A stretch of 64,000 nucleotides of DNA from Caballeronia hypogeia (GCF_001544875.2 NZ_FCOA02000018.1:94338-158337); one strand, 5' to 3'. Positions 33,499-42,713 are shown, numbered from the stretch's first letter. A program made the numbers and translations. Notes: a model not told the origin generated them from the sequence alone.

Positions 33499-35907
33499 TT
33501 ATCGCGCGGCCGTCCTGATGCCGTATTCCTCACGCGCACCGTAACGTCCCGGCGCGAAGCCGTTGAACACGTGGCCGCCCACTTTCGCGCCGACATTCTC
33601 CAGCCGGCGTTGCGTCTCCTCCAGTTGTCTCGCGCCCGTGTGATCCGCGCGCGACACGAGCAGCACCAGGTCGCAGTTCTGCATCGCGATCGAGAGCGCA
33701 TCGCTCACCGGCAGCACCGGCGGCGAATCGATGACGATGTAGTCATAGATGTCGCGCAGCATCGTCATCATTTCCTGGAACGCCGGACGGGTCAGCAACT
33801 CCGCAGGGTTCTCCGGATATTCGGCGCCCGCGTCCATCATCGAGAGGCCACCGTTGCCGAGCGGCTTGATCGCATCTTCCACGCGCGCCGTGCCGGCGAG
33901 CACTTCAGCGAGACCCGGATGCTCGCGATCGTCGGTCAGATGACGCAGGCGGCCCTGGCGCATGTCGGCGTCGATCAGCAGCACGGAGGCGCGCGTCTCG
34001 GCCAGCAGATACGCGAAGTTCGACGACACGAAGCTCTTGCCGACACCCTGCGTCGGGCCCGTGAAGAGGATCACGCGGCCGCCGTCGTGATTGTCGTGCG
34101 CATCGATGACGTAACCCGGGTTCATCACGCTCGTCGTCGTGTTGCCGATGACGCTGTGGCTCAAGGCCAGCGGATTCATCGGGTTGAGCGGGCTGAGCGG
34201 GTTCATCTGAGCGAGGCCGTGGAAGCCCGCGTAATTCGCGATCGGCACGCCGGAGAGCATCGCCCGCACGCTGCTGCGCAGCGAACGCAGCGCCTCGATG
34301 CTCGGATCGGTCGGGCTGGTCATCGCGAGCAGCCTGGCGGGGGCGGAGTTGTGCGTCAGCGCGCGCACGTCCTGGCGCAGTTGCGCGGTCGAGCGGGCGA
34401 TCACGGCGAGACGCGGCACTTGCGAGAAGTGATCGATCTCCTCGGGGCTGCGCAACTCACGGCGATGCAGCGCGATCAGATAGATCGACACAGTGCTCAC
34501 GAACAGGCCGCCGAAGATCGAACCGAGCAGCACGATCCACGCACGCGGCCACGACTGCTTCTCGGGCGCCACGGCCCAGTCGACCACCGCCATGCCCGGC
34601 GGCGTGCTGGCCGCGGCCACTTCGAGCTGCTGCACGTTGGTGAGCACGCTGGTGTAGAGCTGCGTGGTCACGGCGACATCGCGTGCGAGTTCGACGTACT
34701 GGCGCTGGATGCCCGGCAGCGCCGCCGCGGTCTTGCTGGCATCGGCGATTTCGCGCTTGACCTGGTTCAATTGCGTGAGCGCGCTCTGATACGGCTCGGA
34801 ATCCGGACGATACTTGTGCGTCGCGGCGTCGAGCGCGAGCTGCAGCGTGGTCTGCCGTTCCTCGAGACTCGTCATGCGCGTGATCAGCGCGACGTTCTGC
34901 TGCTGCATGTCGACGGTGCCGGTCTGCGTGCGGAAGGTGTTCAGGCGTCCTTCCGCGCGCTCGAGATCCGCCTTCAGCGCGGGCAGGCGCTGCTTCAGGA
35001 AGTCGAGGCTCGTCTGCGCCTGGGCGGCGCGGCGCTCGATGTCGCGCTGCTGATACGTCTTGACAATCGCGTTGACCATCGCCTGCGCTTCGAACGGCGA
35101 TTCGGCCTGGTAGGTCAGATGGATCAGCGCCGGATCGCGCAGCGACGACTCGCGCGGCGGAATCGCCGTGCGCAGACGCAGCAGCACGTTGTCGAAGGTC
35201 ATCTGTTGCGAGAACTTGGTGATCTGGAAGCTCACGCCAGGACGCGCGCGCAGCGTGTCGATGCGCAGCTCGCCGGGCGCCTGGCCTTCGGGCGTCGTGA
35301 CCTGGAACGTCACCGTCTCGCCGACGCGGCCCTGAGCCAGACGCGTGTCGTCCTTGTCGTAGAGCGTCCAGCCGCCGCCTTCGCCGGCCACGACGTGGAA
35401 CTTCATCTGCAGCGCGGCCTTGGGCACGTCGAAGACGCCGGGCGTCAGGCGCTCGCCGCCCCATGCGTACTGATCGAGGCCGAACGGCGCGGGCACGAGT
35501 TCGCGGTCCGTGGCGTGCCGCGACGCCCAGTAGCGGCCGATCAGCGGCATGTAGCTCTCGGTCTGAACGACGGTCTCGGCGCCCGTTTGCTCGATCGCCG
35601 TGGAGACGACCGAGCGCGACGTGAGCACGTCGCTTTCGTCGCTGGCCGAGCCGTCGCCGGCGATCGAGCCCGACACTTCGGACAGCGCGCTGATCGACAC
35701 GCCGGCCTTGCTCTGCACGCGCAAGAGCGCTTCGGCGCGATACTGCGGCGTCGCGAGCAGGAGATAGAGCACGCCCGCCGCGCAGGCGGTGCCGGTGACG
35801 GCGCCGAGCAGGGTCTTGTGGCGCACCACGCTGCGCCAGAGATCGACGAGACCATCGCCGCGATGCGGAACTGGCGTCAAGGTGGGGCGCATGTTGTATG
35901 AAAGCAT
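33499..35907 (-). CDS. Wzc-type polysaccharide co-polymerase and tyrosine kinase
   Basis: 802-residue BY-kinase. A Wzz/PCP-2a module (membrane helix about residues 35-52, long periplasmic coiled coil about 260-420, second helix about 460-485) is fused to a cytoplasmic kinase with Walker A GPTQGVGKS (Lys624), Walker A' VLLIDADMRQG and Walker B YIVIDSPPVLPVSDA. Only two Tyr residues lie near the C terminus (RYGAREEYG), fewer than in E. coli Wzc. It sets chain length and export of a Wzy-dependent exopolysaccharide; BceF of cepacian producers is the analogue. The ATG at 35907 has an AGGGAT site. No Wza or Wzb gene adjoins it. Confidence 0.92.
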   Translation of the reverse strand: MLSYNMRPTLTPVPHRGDGLVDLWRSVVRHKTLLGAVTGTACAAGVLYLLLATPQYRAEALLRVQSKAGVSISALSEVSGSIAGDGSASDESDVLTSRSVVSTAIEQTGAETVVQTESYMPLIGRYWASRHATDRELVPAPFGLDQYAWGGERLTPGVFDVPKAALQMKFHVVAGEGGGWTLYDKDDTRLAQGRVGETVTFQVTTPEGQAPGELRIDTLRARPGVSFQITKFSQQMTFDNVLLRLRTAIPPRESSLRDPALIHLTYQAESPFEAQAMVNAIVKTYQQRDIERRAAQAQTSLDFLKQRLPALKADLERAEGRLNTFRTQTGTVDMQQQNVALITRMTSLEERQTTLQLALDAATHKYRPDSEPYQSALTQLNQVKREIADASKTAAALPGIQRQYVELARDVAVTTQLYTSVLTNVQQLEVAAASTPPGMAVVDWAVAPEKQSWPRAWIVLLGSIFGGLFVSTVSIYLIALHRRELRSPEEIDHFSQVPRLAVIARSTAQLRQDVRALTHNSAPARLLAMTSPTDPSIEALRSLRSSVRAMLSGVPIANYAGFHGLAQMNPLSPLNPMNPLALSHSVIGNTTTSVMNPGYVIDAHDNHDGGRVILFTGPTQGVGKSFVSSNFAYLLAETRASVLLIDADMRQGRLRHLTDDREHPGLAEVLAGTARVEDAIKPLGNGGLSMMDAGAEYPENPAELLTRPAFQEMMTMLRDIYDYIVIDSPPVLPVSDALSIAMQNCDLVLLVSRADHTGARQLEETQRRLENVGAKVGGHVFNGFAPGRYGAREEYGIRTAAR

Positions 35908-36069
35908 GTTATATCCCTACAAAGAAGTTGAGACCAAGGACGTCAGTCGCGACTGGCCATCGTCAGCAAAAGCATTACGTCATCCGAAACATTGGTCCAG
36001 CCTTTCATCCGGCTGGACTCATCACAGGCCTGAAGCGTTTTCCCCGTTCGCCTCAGGCCCGCTCCTTCA

Positions 36070-37389
36070 TCAGGAACCCAGCGTGATGAACACCGGACCC
36101 TGCGTCTCCTTTAGCGCGAGCATGCCGCGCTCCGCGATCGGCTTGCCGTACAGATCCGCGATCGCCGCGCCCGGCGGCAGGCGCGACAAGTCGAGATTCA
36201 TCACGTTGCCTGAGCCGTAGCACCACACGACATACTTCGTTGTGCGCCCCGCCTCGAACTTGAGCACGGCGTACTTCTCGTTCTCGTCGATGAAGTAGCG
36301 CGCGTTCTTCACGCCCGCCGTGAAACCGAACAGATGCTTAACCGCGTGATACGCGGGCAGCTTGTGATTGCCCGCATCGAGCAGCCCGAAGTTGTGCTCC
36401 ATCTCCTTCGGGTCGTTGCCGTCGTTGCGCATGTCGTAATAGGACGTGAGGCCGACTTGCGCGATCCAGTTCATCAGGAACAGTCGCACCGCGTACTTCG
36501 CCTGACGCGCGCGCGCTTCGGGCGAGTGACCATCGTCGATGTCCTTCACATATTCGTACTTCACGCTCGGGTATGACCATTCGGTGGCCCACACTTGCGG
36601 ATGTTTCGCGTATGACGAAAGGTCCTCGCGCAACGCGCCGTAGTCGTCGAGCACGGTCTCCGGATATTTCTGCCGGTACGGATGCACGCTCACCGCATCT
36701 GGGCCGCTGCGGGACTTCGTCGCGCTCATGTCACCGACCGCGCGAATGAAGTCACGATCGACCTGCTGCACGCCGCCCGTCGCGATGATCACGTCCGGGT
36801 TGGCCGCGCGCGCCGCGCTCACCGCCGTCTCCAGCAACGCGCGATACGCGCGCGGCGACGGCGGAGCAAGCCAGTAGTCCTTGTGATCCTGCTCGTTCCA
36901 CACCTCGAAGCGCACCGGCGCGTTGCGATAGCGGAACGCCGCCTGATACACGTAAGTGCGGAACGCGGCGAGTTGCGGCGCGGAAGTCGGCGGCTGGTCC
37001 GGGCTGAACATGTAGTGCTTGTAGCCCAGAATGAACAACGCGCCGAGACCGCGCGCGGACAGGTTCGACACGAGCCCGTCGAAGCCGCCGAAGTGCCAGC
37101 CGTCGGGCGCCTGCACCGCTTCCCAGAAGAGATCCGTGCGCACGAACGAGAAGCCCACATCCTTCACCGCGTCGAGCAGTTTCGGATCGTTGATCTGGTG
37201 GATCGCGACGCCGGTGTTTGCGCGCGAGGCGCCGAACTTCGGCGCGGCGACATACTTCGCTTCCGTGGCGTCAGTAGCGCCATCGAGCGTGACGGTCGGC
37301 GCGGGCGAAGCGTCGACCATCGCGTAACAGAATGCGAGGAGCGCGGCCAACGTAGCGCGACGCGCCAGGCTCGGACTGAAATGCCTCAC
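36070..37389 (-). CDS. Secreted clan GH-A glycoside hydrolase-like protein
   Basis: 439 residues from a GTG that overlaps the stop of the preceding ligase gene (GTGA). A signal peptide is visible (about residues 8-27, LARRATLAALLAFCYAMVDA). The TIM-barrel carries the clan GH-A pair: acid/base Glu166 in VWNEQDH and probable nucleophile Glu270 in WATEWSYP. The family resembles GH39/cellulase-like proteins found in exopolysaccharide loci, where they trim or edit the polymer in the periplasm. Coupling to the O-antigen ligase and the nearby Wzc supports that role. The frame is open far upstream inside the ligase gene, but those residues are not credible. Confidence 0.82.
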   Translation of the reverse strand: MRHFSPSLARRATLAALLAFCYAMVDASPAPTVTLDGATDATEAKYVAAPKFGASRANTGVAIHQINDPKLLDAVKDVGFSFVRTDLFWEAVQAPDGWHFGGFDGLVSNLSARGLGALFILGYKHYMFSPDQPPTSAPQLAAFRTYVYQAAFRYRNAPVRFEVWNEQDHKDYWLAPPSPRAYRALLETAVSAARAANPDVIIATGGVQQVDRDFIRAVGDMSATKSRSGPDAVSVHPYRQKYPETVLDDYGALREDLSSYAKHPQVWATEWSYPSVKYEYVKDIDDGHSPEARARQAKYAVRLFLMNWIAQVGLTSYYDMRNDGNDPKEMEHNFGLLDAGNHKLPAYHAVKHLFGFTAGVKNARYFIDENEKYAVLKFEAGRTTKYVVWCYGSGNVMNLDLSRLPPGAAIADLYGKPIAERGMLALKETQGPVFITLGS

Positions 37390-38726
37390 GTCAGATGTCT
37401 CCCGAAACCGACGCGCGAAGCCTCCACCAGCGCGTCGGGTTGATGACGCGGGTCCATGCGTGGATCGACGAACATGCCCGGTGCGCCCACGTAGCCTTGA
37501 TAAGGCATGCGCATTACTTCGACGTGCGCCTCGGACGCGGCTTCCTGCAGATAGCGGATGGTGACGCCCAGGAACAGCAGGCAGCCGATCGATTCGCAGA
37601 TGTCCGTGCTCGCGCAGGCGAACAGCAGATAGAGCATCATCACCCACGACGCACGGTCCTCCGGACCTGCGCGCAACAGGAGCCGCACGAGCGCCCAGAC
37701 CAGCACGATCGCGCCGAAGAAGCCGAAGGTCGCGACGGCGTAGAGCACGGTGTTATCGGCATAGGCGACGTTGAAGCCGAACGAACTCCGGTAATACGTC
37801 GCCGACGAGCCGAAGCCGCCCGGCCCGAGTCCCAGCCACAGCCGGTTGTCCTTGAGCAGTCCTTCGATCAGGAGCGGCCAGGTGTTCCACATGCGGTCCT
37901 GGAACGAAGCCAGGGTCACGTACCCGGAGCCCGCGAGATTGATCGCCGAGGTCGCGAGAAACGTCACGATCGGAAAGCCCACCGCGACGCCCGCCGCCCA
38001 CAGGCAGCCGCGCCGGATCGTCGTGGTATGGAGCAAGCAATGCGCGCAGACGACGAGCGCGAGCGCGACCGGCGCCGTCTTGTTGGTGGTGACGTAGACC
38101 GCCGCGCCCGCGCAGCCGAGCAACGCGCACTGCAGGAGTTTCGAGCGCGTGCGCATCAGCAGCCACGTCGTGAGCAGGCCGACCATCAGACCGGTCGATG
38201 CGCTGTCGCGCCCGAACCCGGTCAGGCGCGAGGCGATGCCCACATACGACGACATCGCCACCGACACGTTATGGCCGCCGACCGACACGCTCTGCCCGAT
38301 CCACGGCATCGGGTAATAGCTGTTCAGCAACAGGCCGATGAAGCACAGCGCCGCCAGCACGAAGAAGCCGGCGCGAGCGCCGCCGCGGCCGAGCAGCGCG
38401 AGCGCTCCCGGCGACGCGGTGAGCGCGAAGAGCATCGGCATGATGGTCCAGACGAAGAAGCCTACCGCCTCGGGCGCGACGCCTTGGGACAACGAGACGA
38501 AGGACTGCGCGAGCAGGTAAAGCGCGATGAGCACATGGCTCGCGCGGGGCCTCTTGATCAGCACCAGGATCACCCAGAGGAGCATCAGCACCTTGGGCGC
38601 ATAGGTGGCGGGCGCCGCGCCGATCATCGACGTGTAGAAGCGGATCGCGCCCGACAACACGTCGCTTGCCACGGCGACGAGAAAGGTCGTCACCCAGAGT
38701 CGGTCTTCCCACGATGCCCTGTTCAT
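37386..38726 (-). CDS. O-antigen ligase/polymerase (Wzy/WaaL-like) membrane protein
   Basis: 446-residue polytopic protein with about ten to twelve helices from residue 15 to 410 and a long periplasmic loop (about 290-340) holding LWLGLGPGGFGSSATYY, the form of the functional loop of the Wzy_C/O-antigen ligase family. It probably polymerises or ligates repeat units on the periplasmic face. The start at 38726 has a GGGGATTC site. It is coupled to the secreted glycosidase gene and lies upstream of the Wzc-type gene on the same strand. Confidence 0.85.
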   Translation of the reverse strand: MNRASWEDRLWVTTFLVAVASDVLSGAIRFYTSMIGAAPATYAPKVLMLLWVILVLIKRPRASHVLIALYLLAQSFVSLSQGVAPEAVGFFVWTIMPMLFALTASPGALALLGRGGARAGFFVLAALCFIGLLLNSYYPMPWIGQSVSVGGHNVSVAMSSYVGIASRLTGFGRDSASTGLMVGLLTTWLLMRTRSKLLQCALLGCAGAAVYVTTNKTAPVALALVVCAHCLLHTTTIRRGCLWAAGVAVGFPIVTFLATSAINLAGSGYVTLASFQDRMWNTWPLLIEGLLKDNRLWLGLGPGGFGSSATYYRSSFGFNVAYADNTVLYAVATFGFFGAIVLVWALVRLLLRAGPEDRASWVMMLYLLFACASTDICESIGCLLFLGVTIRYLQEAASEAHVEVMRMPYQGYVGAPGMFVDPRMDPRHQPDALVEASRVGFGRHLT

Positions 38727-39459
38727 TGAATCCCCGTCGAATGTCCGTTGTCGGATCGTCGTTTGCCGCATCGCCGCTGGACGCCTTGTGTTCGTTGTGT
38801 GCGCCGCATGGTGTGCGTATCGGGCCTGGCCGAGCCCGTTTCGTTTGTCGGGAAATTACCTGCGCGCTTAATCGCGCTCCGTGCGCGGACGCACGTATTT
38901 GTCTGCGCGCAACGGGGGCGATCGTTTGCTGTGTCGGCTGCCGCGCATAGCCCTTCCACGCAAAACGTTTGCGGGATGTTTTATGCGGGTTTTCATCGCC
39001 CCATTGGTCGTACCGCTACGGGTTTGCACGAGACGCGGCGCGCGTATCAACGCGTGCGCCGTCGTACATTCTCCGCTCACGTACAACTATAGGATTGCCT
39101 AACAAAATCCGAAAAAATGTACGCACCGGTTAGTTTTGGACCGAGACCGGACGGCCGATGCTAAGACGGAAACGGGTTTGACCGAAACCCGCAGGCAGCG
39201 CTAGCGCAGACCAGCTACTCGATAAAAAGAACCGCCATGAGCGAGATCGACAAGAACGCGTGGACAGTAGTTTCGCCGCCGGACGCCCAGACCACGACCC
39301 GCGGCGGCGACCCGGGCAGCGCGACCCGAAAGACCGACAAGCACGCCCTCGCCCGCCACCGCGCTGGCGTTCCCGCGCTCACACGAACGCGCCGCTGACG
39401 GGTGCTCGAGCTGCAAGGGTTTGTTCACATACAAATAACAGTCATCGTTCGGGGTACAT
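38727..39459. other. Long intergenic region upstream of the exopolysaccharide genes
   Basis: 733 bases between the divergent ligase and oxygenase genes. AT-richer stretches occur near 39085-39125 and 39405-39455. A stem CGGGTTT / AAACCCG with a 5-base spacer sits near 39166-39186 without a T tract. One small open frame (39237-39398) is listed separately. The region probably contains both promoters and could carry an unannotated small RNA, which I cannot show. Confidence 0.45.
39237..39398 (+). CDS. Possible small protein, 53 residues
   Basis: Open frame with ATG, a plausible AAAAAGAA site 5 bases upstream, and sequence beginning MSEIDKNAWTVVSPPDAQ. It is hydrophilic, Thr/Arg-rich toward the end, without signal peptide or membrane helix, and I recognise no family. 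It precedes the 2OG-Fe oxygenase gene by 61 bases on the same strand and may be cotranscribed. Length and composition alone do not separate it from chance in GC-rich DNA. Confidence 0.3.
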   Translation: MSEIDKNAWTVVSPPDAQTTTRGGDPGSATRKTDKHALARHRAGVPALTRTRR

Positions 39460-40245
39460 ATGAAAAAACAGGACCATGCCGCGCTGCTGCGCGCCTGCCG
39501 GGGAGAACTCGCCGTTTTCGAATCCATCGTGCCGCAGGCGATGCTCAAGGATCTCAAGACCGAGCTCGACACCGCCTACGCCGCCACGTCCGATCACAAG
39601 CAATTTTTCGGCAGCGCAAAGGACATCCTGCACAGGCTGCGCGACATTCCGCGGTTCAAGGAGCTGGAGGGCGAGTCGGTGCGCCTTGCGTCGGACTGGG
39701 TCGACTCGACATTGAAGGCGAAGGCCGCGATGGGCCCGTGGTTCGGCCTGCGCGTGGGCAGCGCGACGAACGATTCGAGCAGCCACTGCCGCCACTTCGA
39801 CTCGCATGTGCTGACGCTCGTGATCCTGCTTCAGTCGGCCGATAACGACAAGAACGCCGGCGATCTGATCGCCTACAAGAACCCGCGCGCCCTGCCCGGC
39901 CGCAGCAAAAACCTGCTCACCAAAAGCCTGCAGTGGACCGAGCGCAACATGCCGCTTTCAATGCGCTCGTCGCGCACGCAGCGGCATCTCGATCAAGGCA
40001 TCTGCACGCGCATCAAGGGCAAGCCCGGCAGTGTCTTCGTGTTCAACGGCTTTCTGATGCAGCACTGCAATCTCGACGTGCAGAACGGCGAGCGCCGCAG
40101 TCTCATCGTGCACTACCTCGACCCGGGTTTGTCGATGGGACTGTCGGCGCTCAACCGCTTCCGGCGCGACTTCGCGGCGCCGACCGAGCCGGTGCGCCCG
40201 ATCGAACCAGTCGCGACGCCGCTCACGGGAATGGACGCGACCTGA
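39460..40245 (+). CDS. 2OG-Fe(II) oxygenase-like protein
   Basis: 261 residues. The facial-triad pattern is visible: His112-x-Asp114 (CRHFDSHVL) and distal His202 (MQHCNLDV), with Arg212/Arg213 ten residues later as candidate 2-oxoglutarate ligand. A beta-rich core (LTLVILLQSADN; SVFVFNGFL) fits a double-stranded beta helix. The target is unknown; a modifying role on a glycan, lipid or peptide is possible given the polysaccharide genes to the left. A GGGG site precedes the ATG. The last 25 residues are Pro-rich (EPVRPIEPVATPL). Confidence 0.6.
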   Translation: MKKQDHAALLRACRGELAVFESIVPQAMLKDLKTELDTAYAATSDHKQFFGSAKDILHRLRDIPRFKELEGESVRLASDWVDSTLKAKAAMGPWFGLRVGSATNDSSSHCRHFDSHVLTLVILLQSADNDKNAGDLIAYKNPRALPGRSKNLLTKSLQWTERNMPLSMRSSRTQRHLDQGICTRIKGKPGSVFVFNGFLMQHCNLDVQNGERRSLIVHYLDPGLSMGLSALNRFRRDFAAPTEPVRPIEPVATPLTGMDAT

Positions 40246-40270
40246 TCCGGCGCGACACGCACTCCCGCCT

Positions 40271-40777
40271 TCAGGCGAAACGTTCCGCGAGCGTTTGCGG
40301 AATCGGGCTGCGACGCGTGAGGGCGCAAGTGGGCATCTCGTGGTGCGGGCCGCGAACGTAGGTTTCCAGCTGGTCGATGGCGAACTGCTGCTCCTCGATC
40401 AGATGACGCACGAGATCGCCGATCGAAACGATGCCGACGAGCCTGCCGCCCTCGATCACCGGCAGGTGCCGTACATGATGCTGCGTCATCAGCGCCATGC
40501 AGTCATCCGTGCCAGTCCGCGGGCTCACGGACATGACCGGCGCGGTCATGATCTCGCACACGGTGGTGGTTCGCGAGGCCCGGTCGCGCAAGATCACCTT
40601 GCGCGCATAGTCGCGCTCGGTGACGATGCCGCACACTTCGCCGCCCACCGTGACGACGAGCGCGCCCACCTCCGCCTTCGACATCAGCGCCATCGCCTCG
40701 TGCACGCTTGCCTCCGCGTCGATCGTGTGGACCGTCTTGTCGCTTTTCGTCTTCAGAACCTGCGTAACCGTTGCCAT
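40271..40777 (-). CDS. CBS-domain protein
   Basis: 168 residues made almost wholly of two CBS motifs (about 10-65 and 75-130; LMSKAEVGALVVTVGGEVCG and HHVRHLPVIEGGRLVGIVSI). Tandem CBS pairs bind adenosyl nucleotides and act as energy or redox sensors; stand-alone forms like this are common stress-induced proteins. A GGAGAACGG site precedes the start. It lies 69 bases downstream of the zinc-ribbon gene on the same strand and converges on the oxygenase gene. Confidence 0.9.
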   Translation of the reverse strand: MATVTQVLKTKSDKTVHTIDAEASVHEAMALMSKAEVGALVVTVGGEVCGIVTERDYARKVILRDRASRTTTVCEIMTAPVMSVSPRTGTDDCMALMTQHHVRHLPVIEGGRLVGIVSIGDLVRHLIEEQQFAIDQLETYVRGPHHEMPTCALTRRSPIPQTLAERFA

Positions 40778-40845
40778 TGCCGTTCTCCGTGGTGTGGTGC
40801 GCGATGCGGTGGTGCTGCGTTTGGCTCGTGTGGTCCCAGCCGCCT

Positions 40846-41169
40846 TCAGTCGAAGTCGAACAGGTCGCCCAGGAAGGATTTCTTGCGTCGCGGATGCTCG
40901 CGCTTGCCGCGCGGGTCGTCATAGTGATAGCCGTCGTGACGATGCACGCGGCGCTCATGGTCGTGTTCACGGTCGTGTTCACGGTCCTGCCAGGCATCGC
41001 GTTCGGCCGCCTGCGCCTCCGCGACCGATGCCTGCGCCGCGCGGCGGATGATCTGATCGAGCTCGCCGCGATCCAGCCAAACGCCGCGGCACTGCGGGCA
41101 ATAGTCGATCTCGATGCCCTCGCGCACCGTCATCAGCAGTTCGGTCGCGGGACAGACCGGGCATTTCAT
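40846..41169 (-). CDS. TFIIB-type zinc-ribbon protein
   Basis: 107 residues. The N-terminal zinc ribbon (CPVC near residue 3 and CPQC near 24, then RGVWLDRGELDQII) is the zf-TFIIB pattern. The C-terminal half is a very charged His/Asp/Arg-rich linker (EHDREHDHERRVHRHD) ending in FLGDLFDFD. It is a soluble, probably zinc-binding protein of unknown role. An AAAGGAACC site precedes the ATG. It is divergent from the carbonic anhydrase gene. Confidence 0.87.
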   Translation of the reverse strand: MKCPVCPATELLMTVREGIEIDYCPQCRGVWLDRGELDQIIRRAAQASVAEAQAAERDAWQDREHDREHDHERRVHRHDGYHYDDPRGKREHPRRKKSFLGDLFDFD

Positions 41170-41422
41170 ATCGGTTCCTTTCTGATTGCTTTCGATGACA
41201 ACAATCTATCGGAACGATCGATATCGAGAAATGCGAGTTTTCGAGTGCGTTGGTTCGGAAAAAGCGAAGTTACGGGCGTCCGGCAGGCAATCGAGGCGCT
41301 ACCGCGCATGCACCGCGCTGGTGCGCCTCAACCTCGACTTGCGATCCATCTCAAAACCCCGCAAGCTTCCGCCTTGAAGCGGCGCGCAGTGCGCGCCGGA
41401 ACGCACCCGCAAAGGCGACACC

Positions 41423-42121
41423 ATGTCCGACAAAAGCAAGACAAACGAGAAAGGCGACGCTCAGCCGCACGATCTGCTCTATCTCCTGCAGGGCGCCGAC
41501 GACTTCAGCCGCCTCGTGTTTCCCGACAGCGAAGCGCTCTTCAAGAGTCTCGCGCACCGGCAGAATCCGCACACGCTGTTCATCACCTGCGCGGATTCGC
41601 GTGTTTCGCCGGAAATGATCACGCAGACGCGGCCTGGCGAGCTTTTCGTGTGCCGCAACATCGGCAATATCGTGCCGGCGTACGGTGAGATGCTGGGCGG
41701 CGTGTCGGCCGTGGTCGAGTTCGCGGTGCTCGCGCTCAACGTGCAGCAGATCGTCATTTGCGGCCACTCGGACTGCGGCGCGATGAAAGGCCTCGCGTCG
41801 GGCGCGACCATCGCCGACGAAATGCCGACCGTGCACGCGTGGCTGCGCAATGCCGAGGCCGCGCGCAGCGTCGTGATGGCGCGCAAGCTCGAGGAAGAGC
41901 GCATCGTCCAGGCGATGGTGGAAGAAAACATCCGCCTGCAGCTCACGCATTTGCGCACGCACCCGGCGGTCGCCGGGCGGCTCGCGCTCGGCAAGTTGCA
42001 GGTGCAAGGCTGGGTGTACGACATCGGCCGCGGCAAGGTTTCGATTTTCGACGAGGCCGACGGCAAGTTCGACTCGCTGGAGGAAGCGCGTTTGCGCATG
42101 CTGCGCAAGGACGCGCGTTAA
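41423..42121 (+). CDS. Beta-class carbonic anhydrase
   Basis: 232-residue cytoplasmic enzyme that interconverts CO2 and bicarbonate. All zinc ligands of the class are visible: Cys56 and Asp58 in CADSRVSP, His115 and Cys118 in CGHSDCGAM. The Asp58-Arg60 dyad needed for activity is kept. The length is normal. No cyn or bicarbonate-transporter gene adjoins, so it is a general CA (Can-like) rather than a cyanate-linked one. It converges on the DUF4142 gene. Confidence 0.95.
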   Translation: MSDKSKTNEKGDAQPHDLLYLLQGADDFSRLVFPDSEALFKSLAHRQNPHTLFITCADSRVSPEMITQTRPGELFVCRNIGNIVPAYGEMLGGVSAVVEFAVLALNVQQIVICGHSDCGAMKGLASGATIADEMPTVHAWLRNAEAARSVVMARKLEEERIVQAMVEENIRLQLTHLRTHPAVAGRLALGKLQVQGWVYDIGRGKVSIFDEADGKFDSLEEARLRMLRKDAR

Positions 42122-42128
42122 AACGAGC

Positions 42129-42145
42129 GGCGTCCTGGGGACGCC
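42129..42145 (-). terminator. Weak terminator between convergent genes
   Basis: Stem GGCGTCC / GGACGCC with a TGG loop; on the minus strand a TTTT run follows after five bases. It lies 22 bases past the DUF4142 stop and just after the carbonic anhydrase stop. Confidence 0.45.
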
Positions 42146-42167
42146 GGCGCCGCCAACCGGGCGACGA

Positions 42168-42713
42168 TTACTGCACGCCCTTCTTCGAGGCCAGATCCTG
42201 CGCCATCTTCAGGTGCTCCTGAATGGTCGGCAGCGCCTTCTGCGCCGCCTGCCTGAGCTTGGGATTCTGTCCTTCCTGCGCCTCCTTCTGGAACAGCGCC
42301 ACGGCTTCCTGGTGCCCCTGCACGCCGACCTTCTGAATGTACGCGGTATCGAATTCCTTGCCGTGCAAGGGCTTCAATGATTCGAGCACGGACGGGTCCG
42401 AGTTGCTCATCGGCACCGTGACGCCGTGCGGCGCCGCCATCTTGAGCTGCATCGCGAGCTTGGTGTGATCGACCATCATGTGATGCGCGAAGCTCTTCAC
42501 GTCCTTGTCCTGCGACTGCCTGGCGGCGAGCTTGGCGGCGTCGATTTCCGTCGATCCCGCAGCGGACGCGGCCTGCACGAAAGCCTTGTCGACGGGCGGA
42601 AGGTCGTTCGCCATGGTCGCGCTGGCCGCCTCGGTCTGGGCGGGCGCGGAAAGCGGAAACGCGGCGATGAGCGTGGATGCGAGCGCCGCGCACAGTTTTG
42701 CATTGCGTGCCAT
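42168..42713 (-). CDS. DUF4142 domain protein, secreted
   Basis: 181 residues with a signal peptide (about residues 5-26, cleavage after PAQ/TEA). The mature part is a DUF4142 helical bundle (KAFVQAASAAGSTEIDAAKL; FAHHMMVDHTKLAMQLKMAA), a ferritin-like periplasmic fold widespread in proteobacteria and of unknown function, often induced by oxidative or envelope stress. An AGGGAGG site precedes the start. It converges on the carbonic anhydrase gene. Confidence 0.9.
   Translation of the reverse strand: MARNAKLCAALASTLIAAFPLSAPAQTEAASATMANDLPPVDKAFVQAASAAGSTEIDAAKLAARQSQDKDVKSFAHHMMVDHTKLAMQLKMAAPHGVTVPMSNSDPSVLESLKPLHGKEFDTAYIQKVGVQGHQEAVALFQKEAQEGQNPKLRQAAQKALPTIQEHLKMAQDLASKKGVQ

Noticed and set aside
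33571..35901. A 776-codon plus-strand frame opposite the Wzc-type gene
   Set aside because: Antisense shadow with Arg/His-rich composition and no ribosome binding site; the minus-strand gene has Walker motifs and membrane helices.
39166..39186. CGGGTTT/AAACCCG stem as a terminator
   Set aside because: No T tract on either strand and no gene ends nearby.
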